Assembly: GCF_005796185.1 (NCBI RefSeq)
Contig: NZ_VAHM01000007.1
Location: 62,001 to 126,000, forward strand
DNA length: 64,000 nucleotides
Source of the DNA: Pseudarthrobacter sp. NamB4
Lineage (GTDB): Bacteria > Actinomycetota > Actinomycetes > Actinomycetales > Micrococcaceae
Direction of reading: 5' to 3'
The translations under genes were made by a program, and so were the position numbers. Shown here one piece after another: positions 27,648-36,836 of this stretch; position 1 is the first letter of the stretch, and each line of letters begins with the position of its first letter. The notes below the pieces were generated by a model. That model made no database searches, was not told the DNA's origin, and worked only from the letters and a program-made list of their open reading frames with translations.

Positions 27648-30182
27648 TTACCGCTGGGCCGGGACGATGTTGACCAGTTTAGGCGCGCGGACGACGACAG
27701 TGCGGATGCCACGGCCGTCGAGGGCGCGCTGCACGTTCTCCGAGGCCAGCGCCAGCTCACGCAGCTGGTCCTCCGACACCGAGGGAGAAACTTCCAAGCG
27801 ATCCCGAACCTTGCCCTGGACCTGCACCACGGCGGTGACGGTGTCCTGGACAAGCAGAGCTTCGTCGTGCGTGGGCCATCCTGCATTGGCAACGGAGGCA
27901 GGGTGGCCCAGGACGCTCCACATGTCCTCCGCCGTGTACGGCGCGAAGAGGCTCAGGATAACGGCAACGGCTTCGGCAGCTTCACGGACGGCTGGGTCCG
28001 AGCCGCCAACACCCGAGTCGATGGCCTTACGGGTGGCGTTGACCAGCTCCATCAGCTTGGCCACCACCACGTTGAACTTGTTGGCATCGAGCAGTTCGTC
28101 GGCGTCGGCGATAGTCCTGTGCGTGACGGACCGCAGTGCGCGGTCACCCCTGGTGAAGTCAACGCCGGACTCGCTGGATACGTCCTGGGCGAGGCGCCAG
28201 GCGCGGGCCAGGAACTTCGCCGAACCGGAGGGCGAGACGTCGGCCCAGTCCACGTCGTCCTCGGGCGGGGAAGCGAAAACCATGGTGAGGCGGACGGCGT
28301 CCACCCCGTACTTGTCCAGCTGCTCGCCCAGGTCCACGCCGTTGCCCAGGGACTTGCTCATGGCTTTGCCGCCATTGAGCACCTGGCCCTGGTTGAGGAG
28401 CGCGCTGAAGGGCTCGTTGGCTTTAATCATTCCGAGGTCGTTGATGACCTTCGTGAAGAATCGCGCATAGAGCAGGTGCAGGATGGCGTGCTCAACACCG
28501 CCCACGTACTGGCCCACGGGCATCCAGTCGTTGATCTTCTCCGGATCAAATGGACCTTCGGTGTAGTGCGGCGAGACAAAGCGCAGAAAATACCACGACG
28601 AGTCCACGAAAGTGTCCATGGTGTCCGTATCCCGCTTGGCGGGGCCGTGGCAGGAGGGGCACTCCACATTGACCCAGGCTTCGGCTGCGGCCAGGGGCGA
28701 GGTGCCCTTGGGTGCCAAATCCTCACCGCGCAGGTCCGAAGGCAGGGTGACGGGCAGCTGCTCGTCAGGCACCGGAACCTCCCCGCAGGACGGGCAGTGG
28801 ATGATGGGGATCGGGGTGCCCCAGAACCGCTGGCGGCTGAGCAGCCAGTCACGGAGGCGGAAGTTCACGAACTTCTCGCCGGTCCCCTGACGCTCAAGCA
28901 TGGCGATCGCGGCCGGGATGGCCTCGGCCTTGGGCAGGCCATCCAGGTCACCCGAGTTGATCAGGGTGCCCTCCCCCGCCGTGGCAACACCCGAGGCCGC
29001 GGGGTCCTCCCCGCCGGTGTTGAGGACTGCCCGCACGGGCAGGTGGAAGGTCCGGGCGAAGTCGAGGTCGCGCTGGTCGTGGGCGGGGACGGCCATGATG
29101 GCGCCGGTGCCGTAGTCGGCCAGGACGTAGTCGGCGGCCCAGACCGGCAGCTTCTCCCCGTTCAGCGGGTTGATGGCGTAGCGGCCGGTGAAGACGCCGG
29201 TCTTCTCCCGCTCGGTGGACTGGCGCTCGATCTCGGAGAGGACCTTGACCTTTTCGCGGTATTCGTCCAGGGCAGCAGCGTGCTCGTCCGTGACGAGTTC
29301 GACGGCGAGCGGCGCGTCGGCGGCCACCACGAAGAATGTTGCACCGTAGAGGGTGTCCGGGCGGGTGGTGAAGACCGTGACCTCCCTGGCGGGCTTGCCG
29401 CCGTCGGCCTCGATCACGAAGTTGACGTGGGCACCCTCGGAGCGGCCGATCCAGTTCTTCTGCATCGCCAGGACGCGCTCGGGCCAGTGGCCGCGGAGCT
29501 GTTCCATGTCATCCAGCAGCCGGTCCGCATAGTCCGTGATCTTGAAGTACCACTGGTTGAGCGACTTCTTGGTCACGGTGGTGCCGCAACGTTCACAGGC
29601 GCCGTTGACTACCTGTTCGTTGGCCAGCACCGTCTGGTCCTTGGGGCACCAGTTGACCGGAGAGTCCTTGCGGTAGGCCAGGCCCCGCTCGTAGAAGCGC
29701 TTGAACAGCCACTGCGTCCAGCGGTAGTACTCGGGGTCCGAGGTGTGCAGCCGGCGTGACCAGTCGGCCGAGATGGCATACCGCTTGAACGAGGCAGCCT
29801 GGGTGTCGATGTTGGCGTAGGTCCACTCGCTGGGGTGGGCGTTCCGCTTGATCGCTGCGTTCTCCGCCGGCAGGCCAAAGGAGTCCCAGCCGATCGGGTG
29901 CAGGACGTCATAGCCCTTCTGCCGAAGGTAGCGTGCCACGACGTCCCCCATGGCGAACGCCTCGGCGTGGCCCATGTGCAGGTCGCCTGACGGGTACGGG
30001 AACATGTCCAGCACGTAGCGGCGTTCGCGGGACCCGTCGTCGAGGGGGGTGAAGACCTTGAGGTCCTCCCACACCTGCGGCCACTTGGCCTCCATGGCGG
30101 TAAAACTGTAGGTGCCCTCCTCAGGCACTTCCGCCGACACTGATGCTGCTGTTCCGGTCTCTGTCTCCGGCTGAACGCCCAC
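27648..30182 (-). CDS. leuS: Leucine--tRNA ligase
   Basis: Class I synthetase charging tRNA-Leu. 844 residues with the chosen start. HMGH (HIGH box) at about 68-71, the CP1 editing domain in the middle, zinc-type Cys motifs ([12 protein letters not shown]) and AMSKS (KMSKS box) at about 605-610. The GTG at 30182 is chosen because AGAGGG lies five bases upstream and the protein then reads [10 protein letters not shown] as in relatives. The frame is open for 83 more codons, but these run through the attenuator and leader peptide and are not coding. Confidence 0.95.
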   Translation of the reverse strand: MGVQPETETGTAASVSAEVPEEGTYSFTAMEAKWPQVWEDLKVFTPLDDGSRERRYVLDMFPYPSGDLHMGHAEAFAMGDVVARYLRQKGYDVLHPIGWDSFGLPAENAAIKRNAHPSEWTYANIDTQAASFKRYAISADWSRRLHTSDPEYYRWTQWLFKRFYERGLAYRKDSPVNWCPKDQTVLANEQVVNGACERCGTTVTKKSLNQWYFKITDYADRLLDDMEQLRGHWPERVLAMQKNWIGRSEGAHVNFVIEADGGKPAREVTVFTTRPDTLYGATFFVVAADAPLAVELVTDEHAAALDEYREKVKVLSEIERQSTEREKTGVFTGRYAINPLNGEKLPVWAADYVLADYGTGAIMAVPAHDQRDLDFARTFHLPVRAVLNTGGEDPAASGVATAGEGTLINSGDLDGLPKAEAIPAAIAMLERQGTGEKFVNFRLRDWLLSRQRFWGTPIPIIHCPSCGEVPVPDEQLPVTLPSDLRGEDLAPKGTSPLAAAEAWVNVECPSCHGPAKRDTDTMDTFVDSSWYFLRFVSPHYTEGPFDPEKINDWMPVGQYVGGVEHAILHLLYARFFTKVINDLGMIKANEPFSALLNQGQVLNGGKAMSKSLGNGVDLGEQLDKYGVDAVRLTMVFASPPEDDVDWADVSPSGSAKFLARAWRLAQDVSSESGVDFTRGDRALRSVTHRTIADADELLDANKFNVVVAKLMELVNATRKAIDSGVGGSDPAVREAAEAVAVILSLFAPYTAEDMWSVLGHPASVANAGWPTHDEALLVQDTVTAVVQVQGKVRDRLEVSPSVSEDQLRELALASENVQRALDGRGIRTVVVRAPKLVNIVPAQR

Positions 30183-30269
30183 TGCTGCCCTCTTCTGTTC
30201 TGTTACGGCATCTGTGCTGCCATAACGGCCTGATCCTGCTGCTGCCGGCCCGGGAACTGGCCCGGACAC

Positions 30270-30295
30270 ACAAAAGCCCCTCGCCATGGAGGGGC
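30270..30295 (-). terminator. Intrinsic terminator in the leuS leader (attenuator)
   Basis: Minus strand AGCCCCTC/GAGGGGCT, an 8-bp perfect stem with 6-base loop CATGGC, runs into TTTTGTGTG. It stands 88 nt upstream of the leuS start and 36 nt downstream of the leader peptide stop, the position expected for an attenuator. Confidence 0.85.
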
Positions 30296-30332
30296 TGCCG
30301 CACGTTATCCGTCGTTCCGGATACCGGGCGGC
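30296..30332 (-). promoter_or_regulatory. Pre-terminator stem of the leuS attenuator
   Basis: GCCGC (30332-30328) pairs with GCGGC (30300-30296), enclosing TATCCG/CGGATA. The 5' arm overlaps the leader peptide stop codon, so a ribosome stalled on the upstream Leu codons would cover it; the 3' arm abuts the terminator stem. This couples leader translation to RNA folding. The exact antiterminator pairing was not resolved. Confidence 0.5.
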
Positions 30333-30358
30333 TAAGTAAGCAGAAGGATCGCACGCAT
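30332..30358 (-). CDS. leuS leader peptide MRAILLLT
   Basis: ATG-CGT-GCG-ATC-CTT-CTG-CTT-ACT-TAG encodes eight residues with three consecutive Leu codons (30346-30338). It is preceded by a -10-like hexamer at leaderless spacing and followed by an intrinsic terminator ahead of leuS. The design matches ribosome-mediated attenuation: scarce Leu-tRNA stalls the ribosome on the Leu codons. It resembles the leuA leader at the other end of the window (MRA-I-LLL versus VRA-E-LLLL). Far too short for gene callers. Confidence 0.8.
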   Translation of the reverse strand: MRAILLLT

Positions 30359-30364
30359 AGACCC

Positions 30365-30370
30365 ACTTTA
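30365..30370 (-). promoter_or_regulatory. -10 box of the leuS leader transcript
   Basis: TAAAGT on the minus strand, followed by six bases and the ATG of the leader peptide, so the mRNA would start at the ATG (leaderless). A weak TTGGGG lies 16 bp upstream as a possible -35. Confidence 0.5.
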
Positions 30371-30436
30371 GCGCACCTCGGCCACCCCCAAGCGTAAGTC
30401 GCAAACGAGCGGCTGAGGTCGCAGGGAACACTTACT

Positions 30437-30572
30437 GTTCGTGGTTGAAGGGTGACTATAGCGAAAGCAAGGAAGGCGGCCCCTCGCCCGGGTGTGGTGG
30501 GCACCGCGAAGCGGGCGGGGCAGGGCCCGCCTTCCTTGCGTGGTGAGACGGGGGCCCGCCGCAACCACGAAC
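30437..30572. repeat. Nested inverted repeat behind glpK
   Basis: Outer arms GTTCGTGGTTG/CAACCACGAAC (30437-30447, 30562-30572), inner arms GCAAGGAAGGCGG/CCGCCTTCCTTGC (30467-30479, 30527-30539) and an innermost CCCC-TC-GCCCG/CGGGCGGGG (30480-30490, 30512-30520). The block begins 14 bp after the glpK stop and probably ends glpK transcription, although only TTTCGC follows the hairpin. The direct repeat GGGCCCGCC also occurs twice (30523, 30552). The design is more elaborate than an ordinary terminator. Confidence 0.7.
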
Positions 30573-30586
30573 TGCTATTTGACTGG

Positions 30587-32101
30587 CTACCTCACGTCCT
30601 CGTCGACCCAGTCCATGGACTTGGTGACTGCCTTCTTCCAGAGCCGCATCTGGCGTTCCTGCTCGGCCTTGTCCATCTGCGGTTCCCAGCGCTTGTCCTC
30701 CGACCAGTTGGCAGAGCACTCGCCCAGGTCCTTCCAGAACCCGACGGCCAGGCCTGCCGCGTAGGCAGCTCCCAACGAAGTGGTTTCCACCACCTTGGGC
30801 CGGATGACGGGAACGCCCAGGATGTCCGCCTGGAACTGCATCAGTGCGTCGTTGGCGACCATGCCGCCGTCGACCTTCAGCTCACTCAGCGGCACGCCGG
30901 AGTCCGCGTTGACGGCGTCCAGCACCTCGCGGGTCTGGAAGGCGGTGGCCTCAAGCGCTGCCCGGGCAATGTGGTTCTTGTTCACGAACCGGGTCAGGCC
31001 CACGATGGCCCCGCGGGCATCCGAGCGCCAGTAGGGGGCAAAGAGGCCGGAGAAGGCAGGGACGATGTAGACGCCGCCGTTGTCCTCCACCGATGCCGCC
31101 AGGGTTTCCACCTCCGGCGCGCTGCTGATCATGCCCAGGTTGTCCCGCAGCCACTGGATGAGCGAGCCCGTGACCGCGATCGATCCCTCCAGGGCGTAGT
31201 GCGGCGCTGCATCCCCGAGCTTGTAGCCCACGGTGGTCAGCAGCCCGTTCTTGGAGTGGACGATCTCTTCGCCGGTATTGAAGATCAGGAAGCAGCCCGT
31301 GCCGTAGGTGTTCTTGGCTTCACCGGTTTCGAAGGCGGCCTGGCCGAACGTGGCGGCCTGCTGGTCGCCCAGGATGCCCGCCACGGGCGTCTCGCGGAGC
31401 AGCTGGGAGCTGTGCACGGTGCCGTATACCTCCGAGGAGGACTTGATTGCCGGCATCATGCTGCGTGGTACGCCGAAGATGCCGAGGATTTCGTCGTCCC
31501 ACTGCAGCGTTTCGAGGTCCATGAACAGGGTCCGGGATGCGTTGGTGACGTCGGTCACGTGGACGCCGCCATCCACGCCGCCGGTCAGGTTCCACAGCAC
31601 CCAGGCGTCGGTGTTGCCAAAGACCAGGTCCCCGGCTTCTGCCTTCTCACGTGCACCGTCCACGTTGTCCAGGATCCATTTGATCTTGGTGCCTGAGAAG
31701 TAGGTGGCCAGCGGCAGGCCCACTTTCTGTTTGAAGCGGTCCGCGCCGCCGTCCCTGGCCAGTTCGTCCACGATGTTCTGGGTGCGGGTGTCCTGCCACA
31801 CGATGGCGTTGTACACGGGCTTGCCGGTGGTCTTGTCCCACACCACGGCGGTTTCGCGCTGGTTGGTGATGCCGACGGCGGCGATGTCATGCCGTGTCAG
31901 GTTCGCCTTGGAGAGGGCGGAGCCGATGACCCCACGGGTGTTGTTCCAGATCTCCGTGGCGTCGTGCTCCACCCAGCCTGCCTGGGGGAAAATCTGTTCG
32001 TGTTCCATCTGGCCGGAGGAGACAATTGCGCCGCTGTGGTCAAAAATAATGGCGCGGGTGCTTGTGGTGCCTTGGTCGATGGCGATCACGTACTGGTTCA
32101 T
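30587..32101 (-). CDS. glpK: Glycerol kinase
   Basis: ATP-dependent phosphorylation of glycerol to sn-glycerol-3-phosphate. 504 residues. FGGY-kinase features: [15 protein letters not shown] at the N-terminus, GITNQRET (about 77-84), and the C-terminal signature around [17 protein letters not shown] at 32101. Last gene of the glpD-glpF-glpK transcription unit, 75 bp behind glpF. Confidence 0.97.
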   Translation of the reverse strand: MNQYVIAIDQGTTSTRAIIFDHSGAIVSSGQMEHEQIFPQAGWVEHDATEIWNNTRGVIGSALSKANLTRHDIAAVGITNQRETAVVWDKTTGKPVYNAIVWQDTRTQNIVDELARDGGADRFKQKVGLPLATYFSGTKIKWILDNVDGAREKAEAGDLVFGNTDAWVLWNLTGGVDGGVHVTDVTNASRTLFMDLETLQWDDEILGIFGVPRSMMPAIKSSSEVYGTVHSSQLLRETPVAGILGDQQAATFGQAAFETGEAKNTYGTGCFLIFNTGEEIVHSKNGLLTTVGYKLGDAAPHYALEGSIAVTGSLIQWLRDNLGMISSAPEVETLAASVEDNGGVYIVPAFSGLFAPYWRSDARGAIVGLTRFVNKNHIARAALEATAFQTREVLDAVNADSGVPLSELKVDGGMVANDALMQFQADILGVPVIRPKVVETTSLGAAYAAGLAVGFWKDLGECSANWSEDKRWEPQMDKAEQERQMRLWKKAVTKSMDWVDEDVR

Positions 32102-32176
32102 AATGACGTCCTTGTCTTGTTGCGGCTCTTCTTGTTGCGGCTTTGAGCAGTGGATTTGTTGCGCTAATAGGGAAAG

Positions 32177-32926
32177 TCAGGCTGCGGCGGTGGCGATAAT
32201 GGGGACGATCCTGGCCACGAGGCCGCCGAGGGCTCCGCCAACCAGCGGGCCCACCACCGGAATCCAGGAATAGCCCCAGTCGCTGGAGCCTTTGCCCTTG
32301 ATGGGCAGCACGGCGTGGGCGATGCGGGGACCAAGGTCGCGGGCCGGGTTGATGGCGTACCCGGTGGGGCCGCCGAGGGACACGCCGATGCCGACGACGA
32401 GCAGTGCAACGGCAAGCGGTCCAAGGCCTGACGGGGTCCCGCCGAAGGTCAGGATCACGAAGACCAGGACGAAGGTCCCGATGATCTCGGTGACCAGGTT
32501 CCACGGGGTGGAGCGGATGGCGGGTCCGGTAGAGAAGACGCCCAGTTTGCTGGCAACTTCCTCTTCTGCATCGAAGTGCTGCTTATAGGCGAGCCAGCAG
32601 ACCACAGCACCCAGGAATGCCCCCAGCAGTTCGCCGCCGAAGTAAGTCAGCGTGGAGACGGCGTCCACCGGGACGTTTGGCGCGTATTCGGTCTTTCCGT
32701 TGAGGAGCAGGCCCAGGGTCACCGCAGGGTTCAGGTGGGCCCCGGACTGTGCGGCAACGTAAACGCCCGCGAAGACGGCAACACCCCATCCCCAGGTGAC
32801 CATCAGGAACCCGCCGCTGTTGCCCTTTGTTCCCCTCAGGGCGACGTTGGCGACGACGCCGCAGCCCAGCAGGGTCAGCATTGCCGTTCCAAATACTTCA
32901 GATAAGAAAACTATTCCAAGAGACAT
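32177..32926 (-). CDS. glpF: Glycerol uptake facilitator (aquaglyceroporin)
   Basis: MIP-family channel for glycerol diffusion through the cytoplasmic membrane. 249 residues with six membrane segments. Both pore motifs are present: HLNPAVT (about 65-71) and INPARDLGPR (about 196-205). The Asp after the second NPAR marks the glycerol-conducting subgroup. ATG with AAAAAGGAG upstream. It supplies substrate to GlpK encoded next in the operon. Confidence 0.96.
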   Translation of the reverse strand: MSLGIVFLSEVFGTAMLTLLGCGVVANVALRGTKGNSGGFLMVTWGWGVAVFAGVYVAAQSGAHLNPAVTLGLLLNGKTEYAPNVPVDAVSTLTYFGGELLGAFLGAVVCWLAYKQHFDAEEEVASKLGVFSTGPAIRSTPWNLVTEIIGTFVLVFVILTFGGTPSGLGPLAVALLVVGIGVSLGGPTGYAINPARDLGPRIAHAVLPIKGKGSSDWGYSWIPVVGPLVGGALGGLVARIVPIIATAAA

Positions 32927-32981
32927 CTTTGACTCCTTTTTTATTTTCTGATGGAGGCCCTTCGCGGGTTGAAGGACCGGT

Positions 32982-33007
32982 GGCCGGGGCGGGCTGCCGC
33001 CCCGGCC
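32982..33007 (-). other. Intercistronic hairpin between glpD and glpF
   Basis: GGCCGGGGCGG and CCGCCCCGGCC form a perfect 11-bp stem with loop GCTG (minus-strand loop CAGC), 12 nt after the glpD stop. No U-tract follows, so it is more likely an mRNA stability or partial-termination element than a full terminator. Confidence 0.55.
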
Positions 33008-33019
33008 TGCAGCCGGGCC

Positions 33020-34846
33020 CTAGGCGACCAGGCTGTGGGTCTCTACGCGGTGGAACCGCTGCAGCACTTCCTGGGCATGCGTGATCTCCGCTGCGCGGGC
33101 AGCAGCACCCCAACCCAGTGGACCTGACAGCACGTCCGCCACTTCATTCAGCAGTTCGCCGGTCACCAGCCCGCGGAAGGCCAGCGAGGTCCGGCGGATG
33201 AGGACATCCACGAGGTGTCCCACCTGCTCATTCGCCGCCATGAATTCCAGTTCCCGGGCGCTCAGCTCCCGGGTCGAGTGCAGCAGCCTGTCCGGCGCCG
33301 CGTCCAGATACTCCATCACGGCCTCCGCACGGGTGCCGTAGCGGGTCAGCAGGCCGGCGGTACGGTCAGCGTCCCGGCCGGACCCCATGTGCGCCTTGAT
33401 CCACTTCTGCACTCCGGCTTCATCAGCAGGGAAGCCTGCGCCACCGCCGATGGGAAGCTGCGCGGTGGACACCTTGCGCTCCATGCCGATTTCGGCTAGA
33501 ACGTCGTTGGCCAAGTGCTCAGCCAGGGCCCGGAAGGTGGTCCATTTACCGCCCACCAGGCTCAGCACCACAGCGCCGGCACCCTCCGTCCCCTCGGCAG
33601 GACCGCTGCGCTCGATACGGTAGTCCCGCGAAACAAACCCCGGCTGGGTGGCATCGTGGCGGGGCAAGGGCCGCACTCCCGAAAACGTGTAGACGATCTG
33701 TTCGCGCGTTACCGCGATGTCGGGGAACACGTGGCCGATCAGGTCGAAGAAGTAGGTGATTTCCTCGTCCGTGCAGACAGCATCTTCCGCCATGTCCGCG
33801 TCTACGTCGGTGGTACCCACCAGGACCCGGTCCCCCATCGGGTAGATCAGGACGATCCGGCCGTCCGTGTGCTCGAAGAAGATCTCCCGGCCGCGGCAGG
33901 CGTCGAGAAGGTCAGGGTGGTCAAGCACGATATGCGAACCCTTGGTGCCGCCCATGAACGTGGAGTCGGTGCCCATTGCTTCATTGGTCAGGTCCACCCA
34001 GGCGCCGGTGGTGTTGACGATGACATCTGCCGTGAAGTCGAATTCCTCACCCGTCAGCTCATCCCGCAGCCGGACGGTACTGCCCCTCCCGGTCCCAGGA
34101 TTGGGTTGCCCGGTCATGGACTGCAGCGAGACGTAGTTGCTGGCCCGGGCGGTGTTGCCCTGGGCATTTCCTTCGCCCGTTGCCGCGTCCCCGGCCTTTT
34201 CACCGTCCTGGAGGACATCGAGCGTGAGCCGCTCCGGGTTGTGGACCGAGGCGTCAAAGTAGGTGGCAGTGTACTTGACGTCGGAGCGCAGTCTGGGAAA
34301 TTCAGCGCGGGCCCGTTCGCCGCTGCGGAACTGGTGCCGGGGCACGGTGCCGCCGTCCCGCGAGAAGGAGTCGTACAAGCTGAGGCCGAGCTTGATCAGG
34401 AAGGCGCCGCGTTCCTTGGGCTTTCCGTGCTGCCTGTGCGTCAGGAAACGGAGAGGCGCCGAGAGCACGCCGGAGAACGTGCTGAAGATGGGGATGGTGG
34501 TCTGCAGCGGCTTGACATAGTGCGGGGCGATCCGGAGGAGCCGGTTGCGCTCCACTACTGATTCCCGCACCAGGCGGAACTCGCCGTTCTCAAGGTAGCG
34601 AATGCCGCCGTGGATCATGTGGGAGGAGGCGCCGCTGGCTCCTTGGCAGTAATCCCCGCGTTCGACGAGGGCCACGTCCACGCCCTGCAGTGCAAGGTCA
34701 CGGAAGGTGCCCACGCCGTTGATGCCTCCTCCGACCACCAGCACCTTCGCGTGGGGCCGGCGGCGGAGATGATGGACTGAGCTCCGCTCGGCGCCAGGCT
34801 TCGCCGCCGGCGCAACAAGCGGGTTGGTTGAATCCTTGGGTCCCAA
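33020..34846 (-). CDS. glpD: FAD-dependent glycerol-3-phosphate dehydrogenase
   Basis: Oxidises sn-glycerol-3-phosphate to dihydroxyacetone phosphate and passes electrons to quinone at the membrane. 608 residues. Dinucleotide-binding VLVVGGGINGVGTFRD at about 35-50, GASGASSHMIHGGIRYL (about 68-84), DAO domain and the C-terminal DAO_C domain (VGHLVDVLIRRTS). Start is TTG at 34846 with AAGGGAG six bases upstream. First gene of the glycerol operon, divergent from the SorC-type regulator. Confidence 0.96.
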   Translation of the reverse strand: MGPKDSTNPLVAPAAKPGAERSSVHHLRRRPHAKVLVVGGGINGVGTFRDLALQGVDVALVERGDYCQGASGASSHMIHGGIRYLENGEFRLVRESVVERNRLLRIAPHYVKPLQTTIPIFSTFSGVLSAPLRFLTHRQHGKPKERGAFLIKLGLSLYDSFSRDGGTVPRHQFRSGERARAEFPRLRSDVKYTATYFDASVHNPERLTLDVLQDGEKAGDAATGEGNAQGNTARASNYVSLQSMTGQPNPGTGRGSTVRLRDELTGEEFDFTADVIVNTTGAWVDLTNEAMGTDSTFMGGTKGSHIVLDHPDLLDACRGREIFFEHTDGRIVLIYPMGDRVLVGTTDVDADMAEDAVCTDEEITYFFDLIGHVFPDIAVTREQIVYTFSGVRPLPRHDATQPGFVSRDYRIERSGPAEGTEGAGAVVLSLVGGKWTTFRALAEHLANDVLAEIGMERKVSTAQLPIGGGAGFPADEAGVQKWIKAHMGSGRDADRTAGLLTRYGTRAEAVMEYLDAAPDRLLHSTRELSARELEFMAANEQVGHLVDVLIRRTSLAFRGLVTGELLNEVADVLSGPLGWGAAARAAEITHAQEVLQRFHRVETHSLVA

Positions 34847-34944
34847 AATGACTCCCTTGGGGCTTCGTATGGCGCGGGCACCGCAGGGGTACGCCGCCGT
34901 TCTCCACTATTGTTTGGACTAATGGAAAATGGAGTCAAGCACTA

Positions 34945-34958
34945 TGCACAAACGTGCA
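34945..34958. promoter_or_regulatory. Candidate operator in the glpD/regulator divergent region
   Basis: TGCAC-AAAC-GTGCA is a perfect 5-bp dyad in the 125-bp gap between glpD and the SorC-type regulator. A TTGACT (minus strand, 34937-34932) close by may be a -35 of glpD. A second imperfect dyad TTGGACT...AGTCAA spans 34914-34938. Binding by the adjacent regulator is inference. Confidence 0.4.
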
Positions 34959-34971
34959 GAAGGGAGCGGCC

Positions 34972-35946
34972 ATGGACGCTTCAAGGCACTCAGATGCCCT
35001 TCGAGCTGCACAAATGTACTACCTGCAGGACCTGACGATGGACGCGATCGCACGGGAGCTTCGGACTTCCAGATCCACCGTTTCCCGGCTCCTGTCCGCC
35101 GCCCGCGACTCCGGCCTGGTGCAAATCCAGATCCGCAATCCGCTGGACACGGGACCTGAGCTCGAGGGCAGGATCCGCCGGCGTTTCGGGGTGGATGTAC
35201 ATGTGGTGCCGGTCCTGGAGACATTGAATGAAGCGGAAACACTTGACCGGGTGGCCATGCAGGCAGCCAGGACCATCGGGCCGCTGGTGGACTCTAACGC
35301 GATCATCGGGGTGGCCTGGGGATCAACCCTCAGCGCCGTCAGCCGGCACCTCACCCGCAAGATCACCCACGACAGCGTGGTGGTGCAGCTGAACGGCGCG
35401 GGCAACATGCACACCACCGGCATCACCTATGCGAGCGACATCATGCGCCGGTTTGGAAGCGCCTACGGAGCACGGGTGGAACAGTTCCCCGTGCCGGCAT
35501 TTTTCGACCATGCAGCCACCAAAACCGCCATGTGGAATGAACGCAGCGTGCAAAGAATCCTCGAGCTCCAGGAAAAGATGAGCATCGCCATCTTCGGCGT
35601 GGGTTCCGTGGATGCCGACTATCCCAGCCACGTGTACGCCGGCGGATACCTGGACGAGGCTGACCTCAATATCCTGGCCACGTCCGATGTGGTGGGCGAC
35701 GTTGCCACCGTCTTCTTCCGCGGCGACGGATCCTCGGACGGCATTGTCCTTAATGAACGGTCCACAGGGCCTGCCCTTGCTGACCTGCGCCAGGTCAGGC
35801 GGAGGATCTGCGTGGTTTCCGGCGTGTCCAAGATCAACGGGCTTCGCGGCGCCCTCGCCGCAGGCCTGGCGACCGACCTGATCCTAGATGAGGCCACCGC
35901 ACGGCGCCTGGTCGACTTCGAGGGCCTCGCCACAGTGAGTGGGTAA
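34972..35946 (+). CDS. SorC-family sugar-binding transcriptional regulator
   Basis: 324 residues. N-terminal helix-turn-helix (LTMDAIARELRTSRSTVSRL, about 22-41) and a C-terminal SorC/DeoR-like effector domain that binds phosphorylated sugars in the family (GVAWGSTLSAVSRHL, then GGYLDEADL). The ATG at 34972 is chosen for the GAAGGGAG seven bases upstream. Divergent from glpD-glpF-glpK, so it is probably the glycerol operon regulator with glycerol-3-phosphate or a related triose as effector (inference). The aldo/keto reductase gene starts 10 bp downstream. Confidence 0.9.
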   Translation: MDASRHSDALRAAQMYYLQDLTMDAIARELRTSRSTVSRLLSAARDSGLVQIQIRNPLDTGPELEGRIRRRFGVDVHVVPVLETLNEAETLDRVAMQAARTIGPLVDSNAIIGVAWGSTLSAVSRHLTRKITHDSVVVQLNGAGNMHTTGITYASDIMRRFGSAYGARVEQFPVPAFFDHAATKTAMWNERSVQRILELQEKMSIAIFGVGSVDADYPSHVYAGGYLDEADLNILATSDVVGDVATVFFRGDGSSDGIVLNERSTGPALADLRQVRRRICVVSGVSKINGLRGALAAGLATDLILDEATARRLVDFEGLATVSG

Positions 35947-35956
35947 AGTCGTGGCT

Positions 35957-36826
35957 ATGAAAACCTCTCCGCGGCTCAGCCTCAACAACGGCGTGCTGAT
36001 CCAGCAGCTCGGATTCGGGCTGTACAAGGTCCCGGCAGCTGACGCGGAAAAGCTGGTTGCCATCGCGCTCGCCGCCGGCTACCGCCATTTCGATACTGCC
36101 GCCATGTACGGCAACGAAACCGGGCTGGCCCGCGGGATGAGTTCGCAGCTGGGCGGGGAGGGGGACCGCGGGGGATCAGGTGAACTTTTTCCGGCACTCT
36201 CCAGGGAAGACCTCTTCGTCACCACCAAGGTGTGGAACACCGATCATGGCTATGAGGCGACCTTGCGGGCGTTCGATACCTCCATGGTCAACCTCGGCCT
36301 GGATTACGTGGACCTGTACCTGATCCACTGGCCGTGCGCCAAGCGGGGCCTTTTTCCGGAAACCTACCGCGCCCTGGAAACTCTCTACCGGGAAGGAAAA
36401 GTCCGCGCCATCGGCGTCAGCAATTTCCAGCCCGCTCACCTTGAGCGGCTGCTCCAATCGGCAGAGGTGGTGCCCGCGGTCAACCAGATTGAGCTTCACC
36501 CGTGGCTGCAGCAGGCAGAGCTCCGCAAGATCCACGAGGAACTCGGCATCCGCACCGAGGCGTGGAGCCCCCTGGGCCGCGGCCAGGTTCTCGCCGATCC
36601 CGTGGTGCAGGCCTGCGCCGCGGAACGCCGCAAGACTCCTGCGCAGGTGATCCTCCGCTGGCACATGCAGCTCGGCAACATCGCCATCCCCAAGGCCAGC
36701 TCGGAAGCCCGCATCCGTGAAAACCTGAACGTCTTCGATTTTGAGCTCTCCGAACGGGACATGGCGGCGCTTGCAGGGCTGGACCGCGGCCACCGCACCG
36801 GCTCACACCCGGACCACGTCAGCTAG
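35957..36826 (+). CDS. Aldo/keto reductase
   Basis: NADPH-dependent oxidoreductase of the AKR superfamily (AKR5-like, 2,5-diketo-D-gluconate reductase type). 289 residues. The catalytic Asp/Tyr lie in HFDTAAMYGNE (about 40-50), Lys in VTTKVWN and His in YLIHWPC; the C-terminal IPKASSEARIREN binds NADPH. ATG at 35957 is preferred; a GTG at 35939 would overlap the regulator. The natural substrate is unknown; a role with glyceraldehyde or dihydroxyacetone is possible from context only. Confidence 0.92.
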   Translation: MKTSPRLSLNNGVLIQQLGFGLYKVPAADAEKLVAIALAAGYRHFDTAAMYGNETGLARGMSSQLGGEGDRGGSGELFPALSREDLFVTTKVWNTDHGYEATLRAFDTSMVNLGLDYVDLYLIHWPCAKRGLFPETYRALETLYREGKVRAIGVSNFQPAHLERLLQSAEVVPAVNQIELHPWLQQAELRKIHEELGIRTEAWSPLGRGQVLADPVVQACAAERRKTPAQVILRWHMQLGNIAIPKASSEARIRENLNVFDFELSERDMAALAGLDRGHRTGSHPDHVS

Positions 36827-36836
36827 GCTGCACCAG

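Noticed and set aside
27402..29759. Long plus-strand open frame (785 codons) opposite leuS
   Set aside because: It is the antisense shadow of leuS in GC-rich DNA; the protein is His/Gly/Val-rich without family features, while the minus strand encodes a full LeuRS.
30270..30400. T-box riboswitch upstream of leuS
   Set aside because: No T-box consensus or specifier-loop architecture; the element is better explained by leader-peptide attenuation.
30183..30431. N-terminal extension of LeuRS by 83 residues
   Set aside because: The stretch contains an intrinsic terminator and the Leu leader peptide in another frame; GTG at 30182 has a good SD and matches relatives.
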